Positions 48,729-57,192 of a DNA stretch of 64,000 nt are shown here, in pieces. Position 1 is the stretch's first letter. Each line of letters starts with the position of its first letter. The stretch is taken from contig NZ_CP052859.1 of assembly GCF_012935695.1 (NCBI RefSeq), positions 4,195,001-4,259,000 on the forward strand, given 5' to 3'. The position numbers and the translations under genes were made by a program. The notes under the pieces were generated by a model. The model had not been told where the DNA came from and ran no database searches. It saw only the letters and a list, made by a program, of their open reading frames with translations. This DNA is from Pseudomonas sp. ADAK18. GTDB taxonomy: Bacteria; Pseudomonadota; Gammaproteobacteria; Pseudomonadales; Pseudomonadaceae.

Positions 48729-49444
48729 CTACTCCTGTTTGACGCCAAGGCGAGTGATCGCGATGTCGTAGCGGCGCAATGCTTTACCGACTTCCCAATC
48801 GAGGATTTCCGCTTCATTGACCGAGTAAATGAGCGGCACGACGTCGAGGATTACTTCGATGTCGCGCTCCGAAAGAAGGCCGCCGGTTTGTTTAAAAAAT
48901 CGTCGATGCGCTCCTGCAGTTCGGTCCAGTCGGGCACGGTCAGGCTGGCCAGGTCGGGGATCATCAAGCCGGTGCAGTGAGAGGTGATGAACTCGGCACG
49001 CTCCTTGGCCGTGGTGAGTTTTTTCATCACCTTGGTGGCGCGCAGGGCCGGCATTTCCAGGGTGACCGACGTCAGCGAGCGGCCAGCGGCGTCCAGTGGC
49101 AACAGCAGTTGCACCTGTTCGGTGGTCAGCGACTCGGAGGATTCGTTAGCCGCTTCGCCGAGCTCTTCCAGGAAGTACGATGCCGGGCGGGTCGACATGT
49201 CATGCACGTATTGGGCGATGCTGACGTAGTCCGGGCGTTTGAGTTGGTCGAGCTCTTTTACCGACAAGCCGGTGGCCAGTTTGGCCAGCTCGAAGAACTG
49301 ATCGTCCTCGTCGTCACCGGCGCGGGCCAGGGCTTCTTTTTGTGGGGCGTAGAACAGCGGTTTGAGCTGAATCTGCTCGATCGTGGCGCCGGTGTCGGCG
49401 GTGATCGGGGACAGCAGGACGTGCAGCGGGGGCATCCAGGCCAT
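48729..49444 (-). CDS. Tail assembly chaperone frameshift product (E+E')
   Basis: If ribosomes slip by -1 at the slippery site near 48893, the protein leaves the 197-residue frame and continues for about 53 residues (from QTGGLLSERDIEVILDVV to the stop at 48729-48731). The -1 frame is open exactly up to the tape-measure leader. Such gpE/E+E' pairs are a conserved device in long-tailed phages, where both products wrap the tape measure before tube assembly. Confidence 0.7.
48851..49444 (-). CDS. Tail assembly protein E (chaperone, short form)
   Basis: 197 residues from the ATG at 49444 (AAGGAA 8 nt upstream) to the zero-frame stop at 48851. Family resemblance to Mu gp41/P2 gpE tail assembly proteins: acidic, helical, with a HVLLSPITADTGATIEQI start. 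It occupies the position between tail tube and tape measure. An upstream frame into the repeat element is ruled out. Confidence 0.85.
   Translation of the reverse strand: MAWMPPLHVLLSPITADTGATIEQIQLKPLFYAPQKEALARAGDDEDDQFFELAKLATGLSVKELDQLKRPDYVSIAQYVHDMSTRPASYFLEELGEAANESSESLTTEQVQLLLPLDAAGRSLTSVTLEMPALRATKVMKKLTTAKERAEFITSHCTGLMIPDLASLTVPDWTELQERIDDFLNKPAAFFRSATSK
48890..48896 (-). promoter_or_regulatory. -1 programmed frameshift site (U UUA AAC)
   Basis: The minus strand reads TTT TTA AAC in frame, so T TTA AAC is a perfect X XXY YYZ heptamer in the right frame. It lies about 40 nt before the zero-frame stop at 48851 and leads into an open -1 frame. Confidence 0.75.
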
Positions 49445-49472
49445 GGAACAATTCCTTGGTGAGTAAATATCT

Positions 49473-49613
49473 GTGGGGGCGGGCTTGTCCGCGGTTGCGG
49501 CTGTAGCCGCTGCCGAGGCACGAGGCTGCGATGGACTGCGTAGCGGTCCCAATGGGCGGTCCTGCGGACACGCATCGCAGCCTCGTGCCTCGGCAGCGGC
49601 TACAGAGCAGCGA
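49473..49613. repeat. REP-like element with perfect 32-bp inverted repeat inside the tailocin
   Basis: Arms 49502-49533 and 49573-49604 are perfect complements (start TGTAGCCGCTGCCGAGGCAC), loop 39 bp, next to a GTGGGGGCGGGCTTG start. It sits between the tail-tube and chaperone genes and must be transcribed with them. Confidence 0.85.
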
Positions 49614-49618
49614 CAGCC

Positions 49619-50125
49619 TTACGGCATCAGCACCGCACGGCGGGCGTCACCCAGAATGTCCACGCCGTTGAGCACGAATTTCTGCGTGCGCACGTCGATG
49701 TCGATCACGGTAATACCGTTGTCCATGCGGTTGTAGGTGCGGCAGGACAGTTCCAGGGTGGTGGTGGCCTTGTCGCCCATTTTCAGCTTCGCCTCCTCCA
49801 GGGATTTGAGCTTGCCGCCAACGGTGTGGTAGGTGAAGAAGGTCCGACCATCCTGATCCTGGCCCGCTTCGCGAACGTTCAGCAGGATGTCTTCACCCAA
49901 CTTGACGCCCAGGGCCAGCATGATTTCCGGACCGGCACCTTGCAGGATCAGCTTGGCATTCAACACCTTGCCGCTCTTGGCCATTTCCTCGCCGATAAAA
50001 CGGCCGCCGGTCATGGGCTCCATGTCGAATTCAATCTTCGGCGGGGTGAACTCCTCCACGGTGGCGGACAGCGGCAGGCCTTGGAGGGTGGCCGCAATGG
50101 CCTGTCTGACTCGGTTGGTAAACAT
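49619..50125 (-). CDS. Tail tube protein (major tail tube, gpFII)
   Basis: 168 residues, P2 FII-type tube protein: KIEFDMEPMTGGRFIGEEMA and LELSCRTYNRMDNGITVIDI. Forms the inner tube pushed through the target envelope. Its ATG overlaps the sheath TAA by one base (TAATG), for coupled synthesis. Confidence 0.92.
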   Translation of the reverse strand: MFTNRVRQAIAATLQGLPLSATVEEFTPPKIEFDMEPMTGGRFIGEEMAKSGKVLNAKLILQGAGPEIMLALGVKLGEDILLNVREAGQDQDGRTFFTYHTVGGKLKSLEEAKLKMGDKATTTLELSCRTYNRMDNGITVIDIDVRTQKFVLNGVDILGDARRAVLMP

Positions 50126-51291
50126 TAGAGAACGTCCTCCAGGAATTGCTCGATGATTTCATCGCGGGCGTTGAGTTGATAAACCATGTGTTCGTTCGGC
50201 GCGTAGCGGCCGTAGTCGATAACGATGAACCAGGTGCCGTTCTTGTACTTCTCGACGCTGTTCAATTCCGGGTGCAGGTACACGCTGCCGCCGGGGATGG
50301 TTTCGTCGGCCACCAGGGTTTGCAGCCAGTCGTTGATGCGCTTGACCTCCTGATCCATGAACGACTTGGTCAGGTTCTTGGCCATGGCTTTCTGGCCGGC
50401 CTTGACCAGTTTGCGGCTGATGGCGTCTTCCAGGCCGACGTAGCTGATGAACTTGCCGGTGATGGAACGGTTGCCCAGCAGCGAGAAACCGCCAAGGATA
50501 GTGCGGGCGTAGTAGCTCACGCCGTAGCGGTTGAGCAGATCGCCTTCGGTGGAGGTGTCGAGGATGTTGTACTCAACCACGCGGGAAACGTCTTCGGCGA
50601 AGGTCACCTGGTTACCCGGGCTTTCCCACTGCTTGACCTTGGCCAGTGCAGCGATGGCCAGGGACGATGGCGCCAGGAACACATTCTTCTTCGCAGCCTT
50701 GGAGTATACCGACGGCATGTTGTGCACCAGCAGGCAACGGTCGAAGCCCAGATCGGCACCGCCCAGTTCGCCGCTGTAGGTCACTTGATCAGCAACCGAT
50801 GCGTCCTTGCCATCCAACACCACACGGGCCTTGATGCGCTTGCCGAAGGAAGCGAATTCGCCCGCCACGGCCTTGGTGCCGGTGAAGCCTGGGGCGCCGA
50901 TGATAGTCAGGTCTTCCGGGACGCTGCTCAAGGCAGCGAGGCCCAGTTTGCGGCCGGTCACAGGCTCGTTGCCGCCGATGACATTGTTCAACGTGTCGGC
51001 CGGAGTCGTGCCCTCCTCGACGATCACCACGTAGACCGGCACCTTGACCACTTTGAGGATCTGGTACACCGCGTGATACAGCGTGCCGGCTTCAGCACCG
51101 GTAGGGTCCAGCAGTGCCTGAGCGGTGAAGCTGTTGATGCGGAACGGGGCGTTTTTCGGGATCGACAAATGCGCATTGGGCGCGGTGCCGACCAGACCGA
51201 TCACGTTGTCGCCCAGGCCACCCATGGCCTCGGGGGATTCGGTGGCATTGACGGTGATACCGTTATGCTCGAAGTTCAAAACCTCAGCCAT
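50125..51291 (-). CDS. Tail sheath protein (gpFI)
   Basis: 388 residues, contractile sheath family: GDNVIGLVGTAPNA at the N-terminus and DTSTEGDLLNRYGVSYYART in the centre, with the C-terminal insertion arm VDYGRYAPNEHMVYQLNARDE-like. Shows that the tailocin is contractile (R-type). Confidence 0.95.
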   Translation of the reverse strand: MAEVLNFEHNGITVNATESPEAMGGLGDNVIGLVGTAPNAHLSIPKNAPFRINSFTAQALLDPTGAEAGTLYHAVYQILKVVKVPVYVVIVEEGTTPADTLNNVIGGNEPVTGRKLGLAALSSVPEDLTIIGAPGFTGTKAVAGEFASFGKRIKARVVLDGKDASVADQVTYSGELGGADLGFDRCLLVHNMPSVYSKAAKKNVFLAPSSLAIAALAKVKQWESPGNQVTFAEDVSRVVEYNILDTSTEGDLLNRYGVSYYARTILGGFSLLGNRSITGKFISYVGLEDAISRKLVKAGQKAMAKNLTKSFMDQEVKRINDWLQTLVADETIPGGSVYLHPELNSVEKYKNGTWFIVIDYGRYAPNEHMVYQLNARDEIIEQFLEDVL

Positions 51292-51293
51292 GA

Positions 51294-51485
51294 TTATTCA
51301 GCCTTCTTGGTGGCGGCCTTCTTGGCCTTGGTGGTGTCCAGGACGCTGGTCAGTTCCAGGCGGCCGGCGGTGCGTAGAGCGGATGCTTCGACGTCCAGCA
51401 GGTCCAGTTCCTGGCCGACGGTGGACCAGTGGCCACCTCCAGTGGGGAATGGGACGAGGACGGTGTAGGTTTGGCGGTTTGCCAT
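51294..51485 (-). CDS. DUF2635 small tail protein
   Basis: 63 residues, Mu gp38-like DUF2635 (YTVLVPFPTGGGHWSTVGQEL) with a Lys/Ala-rich tail. Immediately upstream of the sheath gene, the usual place in Mu-like tail clusters. First gene after the internal terminator at 51541-51561. Confidence 0.75.
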   Translation of the reverse strand: MANRQTYTVLVPFPTGGGHWSTVGQELDLLDVEASALRTAGRLELTSVLDTTKAKKAATKKAE

Positions 51486-51540
51486 GGATGAAATTCTCCA
51501 AGTTCAAAGCAAAGCCCTTTTACGAGGCTTTCTGAGGACG

Positions 51541-51561
51541 AAAAAAAACCGCTTTCGCGGT
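51541..51561 (-). terminator. Internal terminator between fibre cassette and sheath genes
   Basis: ACCGCGAAAGCGGT (GAAA tetraloop) followed by an eight-T run on the minus strand, in the direction of tailocin transcription. Confidence 0.75.
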
Positions 51562-51579
51562 GTCGGTAGTTACATGGCA

Positions 51580-51849
51580 TCACTCGCCGGACAACGGGTA
51601 ACGAGCCTTAATTTCCTCGACCTTCGCGCGCCATGCTTTTTCTTTGATTTCGGTCTGGTCATATTGCCACTCCATATAAAGCGGATCAGAGTCAGTTCGA
51701 TAAGCCAAACGTCTATTAAAGTCTACGTCGGCGGCTTCTTGTGTCTTTAAAGCAGCGTCAATGTCGGACCGTAAAAAACCCATATCAGACAATTGCTGAG
51801 CGGTAACATTATAAATTGTCTGACCGCCATATTTAAATTCCTTGATCAT
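51580..51849 (-). CDS. Putative tail-fibre assembly protein
   Basis: 89 residues. YRTDSDPLYMEWQYDQTE resembles small fibre-chaperone proteins that follow tail fibre genes in Pseudomonas phages. Overlaps the fibre stop by 4 nt (ATGA). Lower GC than the sheath genes. Likely needed to fold or trimerise the upstream fibre. Confidence 0.6.
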   Translation of the reverse strand: MIKEFKYGGQTIYNVTAQQLSDMGFLRSDIDAALKTQEAADVDFNRRLAYRTDSDPLYMEWQYDQTEIKEKAWRAKVEEIKARYPLSGE

Positions 51850-52697
51850 TGCTGACTCCCATCCGCCACAACATTACTAATATTACTAAGGAAGTTAGAC
51901 AAACTTCCGCGCGAGTCACGCACTACGCCTTTAACCAAATGTGCCCAAGTCTTATTCCCCGTTATCGTAGAGGCAACCGTTGAAAGAACCATCGTGCCAC
52001 CAGTCAGGTCCGCAAAAGAACTAGAGACACCGGTATCAATCGTCGTCATATTAATGTCGACTCGATAATTTGCCGTGTACCCGGAGTAAAAAATATTTCC
52101 GATTCCCAGTTTTAATTTCGAGCCCGAAAATGAAACCGAACCCTGCACAGTCGACTCTAAACCGTGGCCTCGATAGAAAAGCGAAGAACCAAAGTAAAAC
52201 CAACCTGAGGTTCCCGGTTTCAAGACGGTCGGCATAACAACATCTACCGCTCGATAGTAAACAGAACCACCCTCAAGGGAGAGAAAATGCAGGTTTGAGG
52301 TCCCTGGCGAGTATTCGCCAACTCGGGGGGTAAAAATTGGATTATCCCCACTTCCCCACCGAGCAAAAACCACCTTGTTTGATACCGCCCGATAACACAT
52401 CAGTTCATTTGGGCCAGAAAACTCATGAGCCTGAGAGGCTTTCAAATTTATCATTACATAGGGTGTTGTTCCCGTCCTAGACATAGCCTCGCCAATTGTC
52501 TTCAATGGTGCCGTGGCCGTACCGAGTGCCAAATCGCTACCATCCACAGCATCGACAAATAACTCCTTCGACATATTCGGGATTGTACGAACCGCCGCCA
52601 ATACCGAGTTATCAATTTCGGTAATTTTATTATTTACCGCCGCGGTCAAGCCATTCGCGGCACTTACAAGGGCTGCAATTTGCTGTTCTGTACTCAA
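51846..52697 (-). CDS. Putative receptor-binding tail fibre (beta-helix type)
   Basis: 283 residues. N-terminal helix (1-45), then FVDAVDGSDLALGTATAPLK, a pattern found where beta-helix tailspikes begin, followed by Gly/Ser/Thr-rich repeating beta-strands to the end. Strikingly AT-rich compared with neighbours, a sign of horizontal exchange. Probably the determinant of target specificity. No close family recognised. Confidence 0.6.
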   Translation of the reverse strand: MSTEQQIAALVSAANGLTAAVNNKITEIDNSVLAAVRTIPNMSKELFVDAVDGSDLALGTATAPLKTIGEAMSRTGTTPYVMINLKASQAHEFSGPNELMCYRAVSNKVVFARWGSGDNPIFTPRVGEYSPGTSNLHFLSLEGGSVYYRAVDVVMPTVLKPGTSGWFYFGSSLFYRGHGLESTVQGSVSFSGSKLKLGIGNIFYSGYTANYRVDINMTTIDTGVSSSFADLTGGTMVLSTVASTITGNKTWAHLVKGVVRDSRGSLSNFLSNISNVVADGSQQ

Positions 52698-52778
52698 GAT
52701 TAGTCTTCCTTATTTCGTGTTGATCTTTTTTCGCACCAGCATTAAATGCTGCCACAAGACATTGATAGTTATCAGCTA

Positions 52779-53045
52779 CTACATCCCCAGCACTACAACA
52801 CTGCCTGCACAGTCAAAATAACTTGGAGCGTTGCCACCGAGTAGACTTGAGCCAGCTGCCTTTTCTATATTAAAAAAGAACCGACTACTTACTGCGACCA
52901 TCGTGTACGTCGTTGCCTTTGCTGCAAGCACAGTCAACTTCGTCCGAAAGAAGTTTAGGGCGTGTCTGATCATCGCTGCACTTTTCGAAAACTGATCAGG
53001 CGAATCCAACGCGATTTTCGTCAGAGCCTTAAACCCCGTATTCAT
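52779..53045 (-). CDS. Small protein of the fibre cassette, unknown
   Basis: 88 residues, start coupled to the fibre-base stop by ATGA. N-terminal half basic and helical, C-terminal half hydrophobic and Gly-rich (SSLLGGNAPSYFDCAGSVVV). Not recognised. Could be a trimerisation or linker subunit between base and spike. Confidence 0.5.
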   Translation of the reverse strand: MNTGFKALTKIALDSPDQFSKSAAMIRHALNFFRTKLTVLAAKATTYTMVAVSSRFFFNIEKAAGSSLLGGNAPSYFDCAGSVVVLGM

Positions 53046-53584
53046 CTAGCTCCAGCCTTAGCCTCTAACGCCATCACCCGGAACAAAATATTAAGACCCC
53101 GAGTCATATTGTCGATGTTTGCAGCGGACATAGCGGCCAACTCTTCAGTCAACAAGACATTAAGATTTTCAGAGCCGACCACCACCGTCACGCTATCCGC
53201 CGGCAACGGCGAAATATCCAACGTAAACTTCTGCAGTACCCGCGCCGCCGCTGCCTTGTACGTCAACAACTTCCCGGCCACCGAATACACGGCCAACAGC
53301 GTCCCACTGGCGAGGTAAAAGCCGAACTCGCCAATCTCATATTCGCCCTCGCCATCAAACAACGCGGCCATCCTGAGTTGGCGGTCGCCCAGGTCCTCGT
53401 AATCCACAATTGCCACCCGCTGGCGTTCATCCCGCAGGGCGGTTTCAGTACCGTCTGGGTCATAGCGACCCGTACCGGCGCCGATGTGGGTGATCTCGCC
53501 TTTCAAACCCTGGTTCTTTGCCTGCAGCACTTCATCCAATCCCTTGGAGGTGAAGCGCACTAGGCGCGTAATGTCTTCTGTCAT
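53042..53584 (-). CDS. Tail fibre base protein (gpH N-terminal domain only)
   Basis: 180 residues equal to the baseplate-attaching domain of gpH-type fibres: LVRFTSKGLDEVLQAKNQGL, ITHIGAGTGRYDPDG, LRMAALFDGEGEYEIGEFGF. In most phages this domain begins a fibre of 500 or more residues; here the protein stops after it and the distal part is on separate genes. Preceded by gpI. Confidence 0.82.
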   Translation of the reverse strand: MTEDITRLVRFTSKGLDEVLQAKNQGLKGEITHIGAGTGRYDPDGTETALRDERQRVAIVDYEDLGDRQLRMAALFDGEGEYEIGEFGFYLASGTLLAVYSVAGKLLTYKAAAARVLQKFTLDISPLPADSVTVVVGSENLNVLLTEELAAMSAANIDNMTRGLNILFRVMALEAKAGAR

Positions 53585-54309
53585 GGCTGCGCCCTGAGGT
53601 CGTAGTCGTTGATGGTGTAGTGCCGGGCAACCCCGACACTGTTAAGCCGGGCAGCCAGCCCGAGTTCGGGCAGTGCGCCCCACAGAAACAGCTCGCCGTC
53701 ACTCAACGGGGTATGGGCCGCACTGGTTAATGAAAATCCGCCGCGCAGTTTCACTTCAGGCAACACGCCCGGGTGGCTGTCGTCACTGATGCTTAGCCCT
53801 GGGTCAGCTGCCGCCGCAACGCGCAAACCACCCCGGGTCTGGTGAACGATGGTGATCGTCGCCTGATCCCGTTCGCTCTTGGCCGCGTTGATGCGGCGGA
53901 TCAAACGGTTGTGGTCGCCGCTGGACCAACTGCGGCCGATGATCGCCTGCACGTCGAAGGTGTAAGGCAAACCCAAGGGGCGTTGTTGGTACCAGGCGCT
54001 GATATTGGGAGTGAACCCCAGCGACTCGACGGCGTAGCTCAATGCTTTGGGGGTACCTGCCTGGCGCTGGATCTGCCAGGACAGGGCAACCGTCAAGCGC
54101 TTTTCCGACTCGCTGGCGGCAGCATCCCATTCGCTGACACCACGGTCGGCAGCGAGGTACGGCAAGAATTCCACCGGTGTCTCGAGCGGATTCATCAACG
54201 CAGGAAATGGCGGCGTGACCCGATCGAGCAACTGGCCCAAGCCTTGGTCCAGCGCTTTCTCCAACGGTGAACTGTTGGCGGGCAACAAGCTTGGTTTGGG
54301 CTCACTCAT
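53581..54309 (-). CDS. Baseplate protein I (gpI)
   Basis: 242 residues, P2 tail protein I family: LPYLAADRGVSEWDAAASES and LSWQIQRQAGTPKALSYAVE. Links baseplate J with the fibre. The ATG at 54309 overlaps the gpJ TGA (ATGA), so an upstream start is rejected. Confidence 0.9.
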   Translation of the reverse strand: MSEPKPSLLPANSSPLEKALDQGLGQLLDRVTPPFPALMNPLETPVEFLPYLAADRGVSEWDAAASESEKRLTVALSWQIQRQAGTPKALSYAVESLGFTPNISAWYQQRPLGLPYTFDVQAIIGRSWSSGDHNRLIRRINAAKSERDQATITIVHQTRGGLRVAAAADPGLSISDDSHPGVLPEVKLRGGFSLTSAAHTPLSDGELFLWGALPELGLAARLNSVGVARHYTINDYDLRAQP

Positions 54310-55301
54310 AGCGTGCGCACCTCCACCTCGACGCCCGTGCAATACGGGGCCTGGAATGCCGTGGTGACGATCGGCTCCAGCGGTTCAAGTATCTGCAACT
54401 GGGCGGCACCCGCCGTATGGATGGTGTAGTCAATCCAACTCGGATCCACTCGCCCTTCCAGCCGATGGCAGGACTCGGCATAGGCTTGCAGCAATTGCTG
54501 CGCCGCTACCTGCGTCAGCCCTGAATCCGGCCCCGCATTGATCTTCGCCACCACCCGGATTTTGTAGCGCAAGATCTGCGCACCCTGCACCGTGACCAGA
54601 TCGGTTTCCGGCCGCACATCAGGCCGGGTGAAATGTTGACGAACGCCGTCGAGCAAGTCAGCCGATGGTGTGCCGTCCCCTTCTCGGGACAAGACGGTGA
54701 CCATCACCTCGCCGGGGGCGGTTCGACGGCCATTGCCATCTTTGACCTGGGCGGCATACCCGTCCGGGTCGAAGGTGTAGGTGACCGTCACCACGCCCGG
54801 CGCCGCGCTTTGCACTTTCACCGCAGGTCGCTCACCCAGGGTGAAGACCTCGCGGCGGTACTGCATCCGCGAGCCCGCTGCCGGAGCATGAGGCGCCAGG
54901 TAGTAGCGCAACCGAGCATCGTCGTCGCTTTCCAGGGTCGGCGGGACCGGCGGGAAGGCCGCCGGGTCGCCGGGGTCCAGCACTTGGCGTTCCAGGCCCA
55001 TATCGGCAAGGCGTGCGTCAAGGTTGCTGCCGTTGGCCCACCACGCCAGCATCTGCTTGATGCGGGTGTTGTACTTGCGTTCGTGGGTTTGCAAGCGTAC
55101 GCAAAAAGCTTCCAGCGCCAGGGTCAGCAACTCGCTTTCGTTTTCCAGGCTGACCTTCAGCTTTGCCGCACTTTGCGGCGAGCGGTCGGCAACGTAACTG
55201 ACCACGAATGCCTTGAATTCAGCCAGCAACGGTTCGAACTCGTCGACGGCAATGATCGCCGGCTCGGCCAGTTGGTTCTGGCCAGGTATCAGCATGCTCA
55301 T
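54306..55301 (-). CDS. Baseplate wedge protein J (gpJ/gp47)
   Basis: 331 residues, baseplate J-like domain: YNTRIKQMLAWWANGSNLDA at about 75-95 and a C-terminal domain with QILRYKIRVVAKIN. Structural wedge of the baseplate. Overlaps gpW by 4 nt. Confidence 0.92.
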   Translation of the reverse strand: MSMLIPGQNQLAEPAIIAVDEFEPLLAEFKAFVVSYVADRSPQSAAKLKVSLENESELLTLALEAFCVRLQTHERKYNTRIKQMLAWWANGSNLDARLADMGLERQVLDPGDPAAFPPVPPTLESDDDARLRYYLAPHAPAAGSRMQYRREVFTLGERPAVKVQSAAPGVVTVTYTFDPDGYAAQVKDGNGRRTAPGEVMVTVLSREGDGTPSADLLDGVRQHFTRPDVRPETDLVTVQGAQILRYKIRVVAKINAGPDSGLTQVAAQQLLQAYAESCHRLEGRVDPSWIDYTIHTAGAAQLQILEPLEPIVTTAFQAPYCTGVEVEVRTL

Positions 55302-55630
55302 GTCACTACCTCGAAGGATTGTTTGCGGTTTTTCCAGGTGCCAGCGAAGCGCAACAACAGCCCGGCGCCCTGACGGCTGGCGACGATCACCTGCGGTTCA
55401 AAATCGGCGATGCCGTTCTGCGGGTTGTAGAACGCTTGGGCGGCGTGGCTTTGGGCAAGAATCAACAGGTCATCCCCCAGGTTCTGCCCCAACAGTTGCG
55501 GGATCATCGAACCGTACAGTGGACGCTTTTGCCGGGTGCCCAGAGGGGTGGTCAGTGCCCGGGTGGCGCGCTGCACGAATTGCAGCCAGTCATCCACCGT
55601 GGCGCCGGTATTTCGATCGATTCCGATCAT
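55298..55630 (-). CDS. Baseplate protein W (gp25-like)
   Basis: 110 residues, GPW/gp25 family. TRKR-like RQKRPLYGSMIPQLLGQN and the LRFAGTWKN end are typical. Has lysozyme-like fold without activity in relatives. AAGGA 6 nt before the ATG. Confidence 0.9.
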   Translation of the reverse strand: MIGIDRNTGATVDDWLQFVQRATRALTTPLGTRQKRPLYGSMIPQLLGQNLGDDLLILAQSHAAQAFYNPQNGIADFEPQVIVASRQGAGLLLRFAGTWKNRKQSFEVVT

Positions 55631-55639
55631 GGGAAGTCC

Positions 55640-56251
55640 TTATCTGGGGCTGATGACCCGGCCCAGGTGATCCACCACCGGGCCACTGAAGTGAACACCG
55701 CCGGCATCCAGCAACATGCCAACCGCGCCGACTTTCAGTTCGAGGCTCTGGGCAGTCATGGCCAGACTGGTTGCGCCGATGCTCACGTCGACCCGGTCGC
55801 GGGAGCCCTTGAAGACCGTCGGCCCATTGCTCCAGTTGAAGACATGGCTGGCATCGTCGTAGTCGCTTTGCGTGCCGTCCTGATGACGGCGGCGGGTCAA
55901 CGTGGCGACCGTCGAGACCGGCGGAAAGCGGTCGCTGTGCAGGCCAAACAAGGCCACTGACTGCGCCCCGCCCTCGCCGCCGCCATAGTTGAGCAACAGA
56001 CATTGCTCGCCCACCGAGGGAATACGTGTCTCGGTCTGCGCACCCGCACTGGGATTGAAAAAGCGAATGGATGGGGTAAGCAGTTCGCCGTGACTGACCT
56101 TGCAGGTGTTGCTGGCGGCATCCACCTCCTGGCACACGCCGATCCGGCAGAAGCTTTCGGCACGCCGGTAGAGGTCTTCGAACTGGGTTTCCATTTCCGC
56201 CAGACGCTCGACAATCGGCGCCAATTGCATGCGTAACAGCGCGTCAAACAT
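55640..56251 (-). CDS. Baseplate spike protein V (gpV)
   Basis: 203 residues: coiled N-terminus, OB-fold region (GELLTPSIRFFNPSAGAQTE and PSVGEQCLLLNYGGG), then a repeating beta segment that forms the membrane-piercing needle in relatives. Begins just after the gp37-like stop. Confidence 0.9.
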   Translation of the reverse strand: MFDALLRMQLAPIVERLAEMETQFEDLYRRAESFCRIGVCQEVDAASNTCKVSHGELLTPSIRFFNPSAGAQTETRIPSVGEQCLLLNYGGGEGGAQSVALFGLHSDRFPPVSTVATLTRRRHQDGTQSDYDDASHVFNWSNGPTVFKGSRDRVDVSIGATSLAMTAQSLELKVGAVGMLLDAGGVHFSGPVVDHLGRVISPR

Positions 56252-56254
56252 GGG

Positions 56255-56767
56255 CTACCCCGGCAGTGCCTGATATTGATCGGGGTCATCGATGTTCGAG
56301 ACTTCCCACGTGCAGGCAAACACAGGCTTGCCTAGAGGGTCGTCGAGCAACGGCTGACCGAGATAAAGGGTTTGGGTGAAGGAGACGGTCCAGGTGTCGT
56401 AGTCGGGTTGTGTGCCGAGCAGTGTTGGCACCGCAACGATGCTCGCTGGCAAATCGCACTGCGCGGACGGCAGGCCCCAACGGTTGTCGAGCACCAGATC
56501 CATCAGTTGGCTGGCCAGATCACAGGCATCAAACGGCAATGATCCGCGAGCAACCATGGCCTTGAGCGAGATCGCCATGACATGGGCTTTGCGCCCTTCA
56601 AGGGAGCGGACCCCGGGGCCATTGCCTTCGACCGTGATCAATACGCCGGTCTTATCCTCTGCTCCCTGGAAGTCCTGGTTGCTGCCTATCCGCAAATCGG
56701 GAAAGGCACGGTGCAGCGCTTCTCCGATGGCCATCGGCAACTGGGAAGGTTTTTCGATAAGCATCAT
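56255..56767 (-). CDS. Gp37-like tail protein (DUF1834 type)
   Basis: 170 residues, likely Mu gp37/DUF1834-like tail completion protein, judged by position between holin and gpV and by LTVEGNGPGVRSLEGRKAH-like sequence. Two consecutive ATGs; AAGGAAG is 8 nt before the first. Identity moderate. Confidence 0.6.
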   Translation of the reverse strand: MMLIEKPSQLPMAIGEALHRAFPDLRIGSNQDFQGAEDKTGVLITVEGNGPGVRSLEGRKAHVMAISLKAMVARGSLPFDACDLASQLMDLVLDNRWGLPSAQCDLPASIVAVPTLLGTQPDYDTWTVSFTQTLYLGQPLLDDPLGKPVFACTWEVSNIDDPDQYQALPG

Positions 56768-56789
56768 TTAAGTAGCTTCCTTGCAACGG

Positions 56790-57128
56790 TCACGGCTGGT
56801 TGGGCGGTGGGCCTTCGTTGACCCCGATCCGCTTGGCCGCCCAGCGTTCATACAAGCCGATGGCCACGTCGGCACCGGCCATGGCGGTCAGGCAGCCAAT
56901 GGCGCCGGCGGTCCAGATCGACATGCCGGCGGCATAACACAGCATCAATGCCGAGACTCCGCAGACCATGCACGCCCCGGAGCGTAGGGCCAGACGGCGA
57001 ACCAGCGACCATCCACGGGCGCCCTCCTTGTCGGCGCGCCACATTTCTCCGGAAACCCCGCCGATCACCGCTAATACGATGACCAGCCAGATAGGCATTT
57101 CCGCTAACGCTTGCTGCTCGTTTGTCAT
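56790..57128 (-). CDS. Holin
   Basis: 112 residues with three hydrophobic segments (about 12-28, 50-70, 72-92) and a polar C-terminus, of the phage holin type found first in R-pyocin clusters (PA0614 position). Forms the membrane hole that releases the endolysin. GGAGG about 8 nt before the ATG. First gene of the tailocin operon downstream of the operator region. Confidence 0.85.
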   Translation of the reverse strand: MTNEQQALAEMPIWLVIVLAVIGGVSGEMWRADKEGARGWSLVRRLALRSGACMVCGVSALMLCYAAGMSIWTAGAIGCLTAMAGADVAIGLYERWAAKRIGVNEGPPPNQP

Positions 57129-57192
57129 GTCAGGCCTCCTGGAATGAGTGATACCGGCCTGGCGCCGGTGCGTTGATTAATCCGTATGAGTT

